Part shown: positions 32,450 through 33,446 of the stretch, one piece after another
Layout: every line of letters begins with the position of its first letter
Position numbering within the stretch: the stretch's first letter is position 1
Source of the DNA: CAZLIC01 sp964559535
GTDB lineage: Bacteria > Pseudomonadota > Alphaproteobacteria > Rhodobacterales > Rhodobacteraceae
Length of the DNA: 33,446 nt
Direction of reading: 5' to 3'
Assembly: GCA_964559535.1 (NCBI GenBank)
Contig: CAZLIC010000045.1
Span: 1-33,446 of the forward strand
Notes under the pieces: generated by a model
Databases searched by the model: none
What the model was told of the DNA's origin: nothing
What the model saw: the letters and a program-made list of their open reading frames with translations, nothing else
Program-made: the position numbers and the translations under genes

Positions 32450-33446
32450 ATGAAGTTTCTGCAGTCCCTCCTCCTGGGTGGCCTCGCGGCGATCTCTGTC
32501 ACGGGCGCAAGCGCCGATACCTGGGAGCTGCAGGTGCCGGGCGTGGCCTTTGACGACGACAGTCCGACCACGACCCAAGCATACCATCCCCTTGACCGCG
32601 CAGGGAAACCTTGGCGGCTTTGCGTGATCTATCCGCACCTGAAGGATGCCTACTGGCTGAGCGTCAATTACGGCATGGTCGAAGAAGCCAGACGGCTGGG
32701 CGTGACGTTTGACCTTTATGAGGCGGGCGGCTATCCGAACCTTGACCGTCAGATCGAACAGGTCGAAACCTGCGGCAAGCGCAAGATGGATGCCCTGATC
32801 CTTGGCCCCGTCTCATATGAAGGCCTGACCCCAAGCGTCCTTGAAATTTCAAGGCAGATGCCGGTCATTGCCGCCGTCAACGACATGAACGACGCCGGTG
32901 TCACCGCCAAATCCAGCGTCTCATGGCGCGAGATGGGGGCGGCAGCGGGGCGCGAAATCGCCAAGCGGCACCCAAAGGGCAGTACGCCGATCCGGCTTGC
33001 GTGGTTTCCCGGCCCCAAGGGTGCCGGCTGGGTCCGGTTTGTCGAGCGCGGGTTTCTGGAGGCGATTGCCGAAAGCTCGGCAGAGATCGTCGCCACCCGC
33101 TTTGGTGATACCGGGCTGGAACAGCAGGTCCTTCTGGTCGAGGACGTTCTCGATACGGTACCCGACATCGACTATCTGGTGGGCAGCGGGCCAATGGCCG
33201 AAGCAGCCGTGTCGGTTCTACGCGCCCGCGGACTTGGCGACGAGATCGGGGTCGTGTCGACCTATGTCAGTCACGGCGTTTATCGTGGCATCAAACGCGG
33301 ACGAATCCTTGCTGCCCCCACAGATTTTGCCGTGATGCAGGGGCGGCTGGCGGTCGAACTGGCGGTGCGCGCCTTGGAGGGGAAACTGACGATCCGGCAC
33401 GCCGGACCACAGATTGTCACGCTGACACTTGAGAACATCGACATTA
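32450..33446 (+). CDS. torT: TorT-like periplasmic TMAO-sensing protein (partial)
   Basis: The gene runs off the right edge after 332 codons (E. coli TorT is 342 residues), so only the end is missing. A signal peptide covers residues 1-22 (MKFLQSLLLGGLAAISVTG, then ASA). The mature protein is a periplasmic-binding-protein fold. Matches to E. coli TorT are clear: RLCVIYPHLKDAYWLSVNYG, LYEAGGYPNLDRQIEQ, and VSTYVSHGVYRGIKRGRI. TorT binds TMAO and presents the signal to TorS. The start at 32450 has a poor ribosome-binding site, but no other start gives a signal peptide. Confidence 0.92.
   Translation, partial: MKFLQSLLLGGLAAISVTGASADTWELQVPGVAFDDDSPTTTQAYHPLDRAGKPWRLCVIYPHLKDAYWLSVNYGMVEEARRLGVTFDLYEAGGYPNLDRQIEQVETCGKRKMDALILGPVSYEGLTPSVLEISRQMPVIAAVNDMNDAGVTAKSSVSWREMGAAAGREIAKRHPKGSTPIRLAWFPGPKGAGWVRFVERGFLEAIAESSAEIVATRFGDTGLEQQVLLVEDVLDTVPDIDYLVGSGPMAEAAVSVLRARGLGDEIGVVSTYVSHGVYRGIKRGRILAAPTDFAVMQGRLAVELAVRALEGKLTIRHAGPQIVTLTLENIDI

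Overview
This window looks like a chromosomal accessory region of an alphaproteobacterium of the Rhodobacteraceae (Paracoccus/Rhodobacter/Gemmobacter-like). I infer this from the very high G+C content, dense operons with 1-8 base overlaps, and the gene content. No sequence search was possible, so the genus is open.

Region 1 (1-6063) is a hexuronate-catabolism operon read to the right: TRAP large permease (dctM), kdgF, kduI, kduD, uxuB, uxuA. It would take up hexuronates or unsaturated uronates and convert them to 2-keto-3-deoxygluconate. It shows signs of decay. The left side carries the terminus and the 5' part of orfA of an IS3-type element, placed where the small TRAP subunit should be. 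dctM carries a one-base frameshift in a C run. KduD lacks the usual catalytic lysine of the SDR YxxxK motif.

Region 2 (6515-9356, leftward) holds a trimethylamine-dehydrogenase-like flavoprotein and a MOSC protein. The flavoprotein keeps the FMN-linking Cys and the 4Fe-4S cysteines, but lacks the counterparts of two residues of the trimethylamine cage.

Region 3 (9914-18165) is a methylated-amine module. A four-gene dimethylamine monooxygenase / heme-dependent oxidative N-demethylase operon (GcvT-like, DmmA-like, flavin/2Fe-2S reductase, DUF3445 heme subunit) overlaps a GlxA-type AraC regulator. An EamA transporter and a two-domain trimethylamine N-oxide (TMAO) demethylase, tdm (DUF1989 + GcvT), follow.

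Region 4 (18225-24343, leftward) is a sugar/glycerophosphodiester-type ABC operon: ATPase, two permeases, binding protein, calcineurin-type phosphodiesterase and a DMT transporter. It separates tdm from its probable transporter.

Region 5 (24689-33446) is a TMAO uptake and sensing module. tmoX, tmoV and tmoW (binding protein, ATPase, double-length permease) run leftward. Next come torR (rightward), torS (leftward) and torT (rightward, cut by the window end). TorT/TorS/TorR is best known as the sensor system of TMAO respiration; here no TMAO reductase is visible and the neighbours import and demethylate TMAO.

Together, regions 3 and 5 describe a catabolic route: TMAO is imported by TmoXVW, cleaved by Tdm to dimethylamine plus a formaldehyde unit captured on tetrahydrofolate, then dimethylamine is oxidised by Dmm to methylamine. 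Trimethylamine monooxygenase and methylamine-utilisation genes are not in the window. No tRNA, rRNA or CRISPR array was seen.
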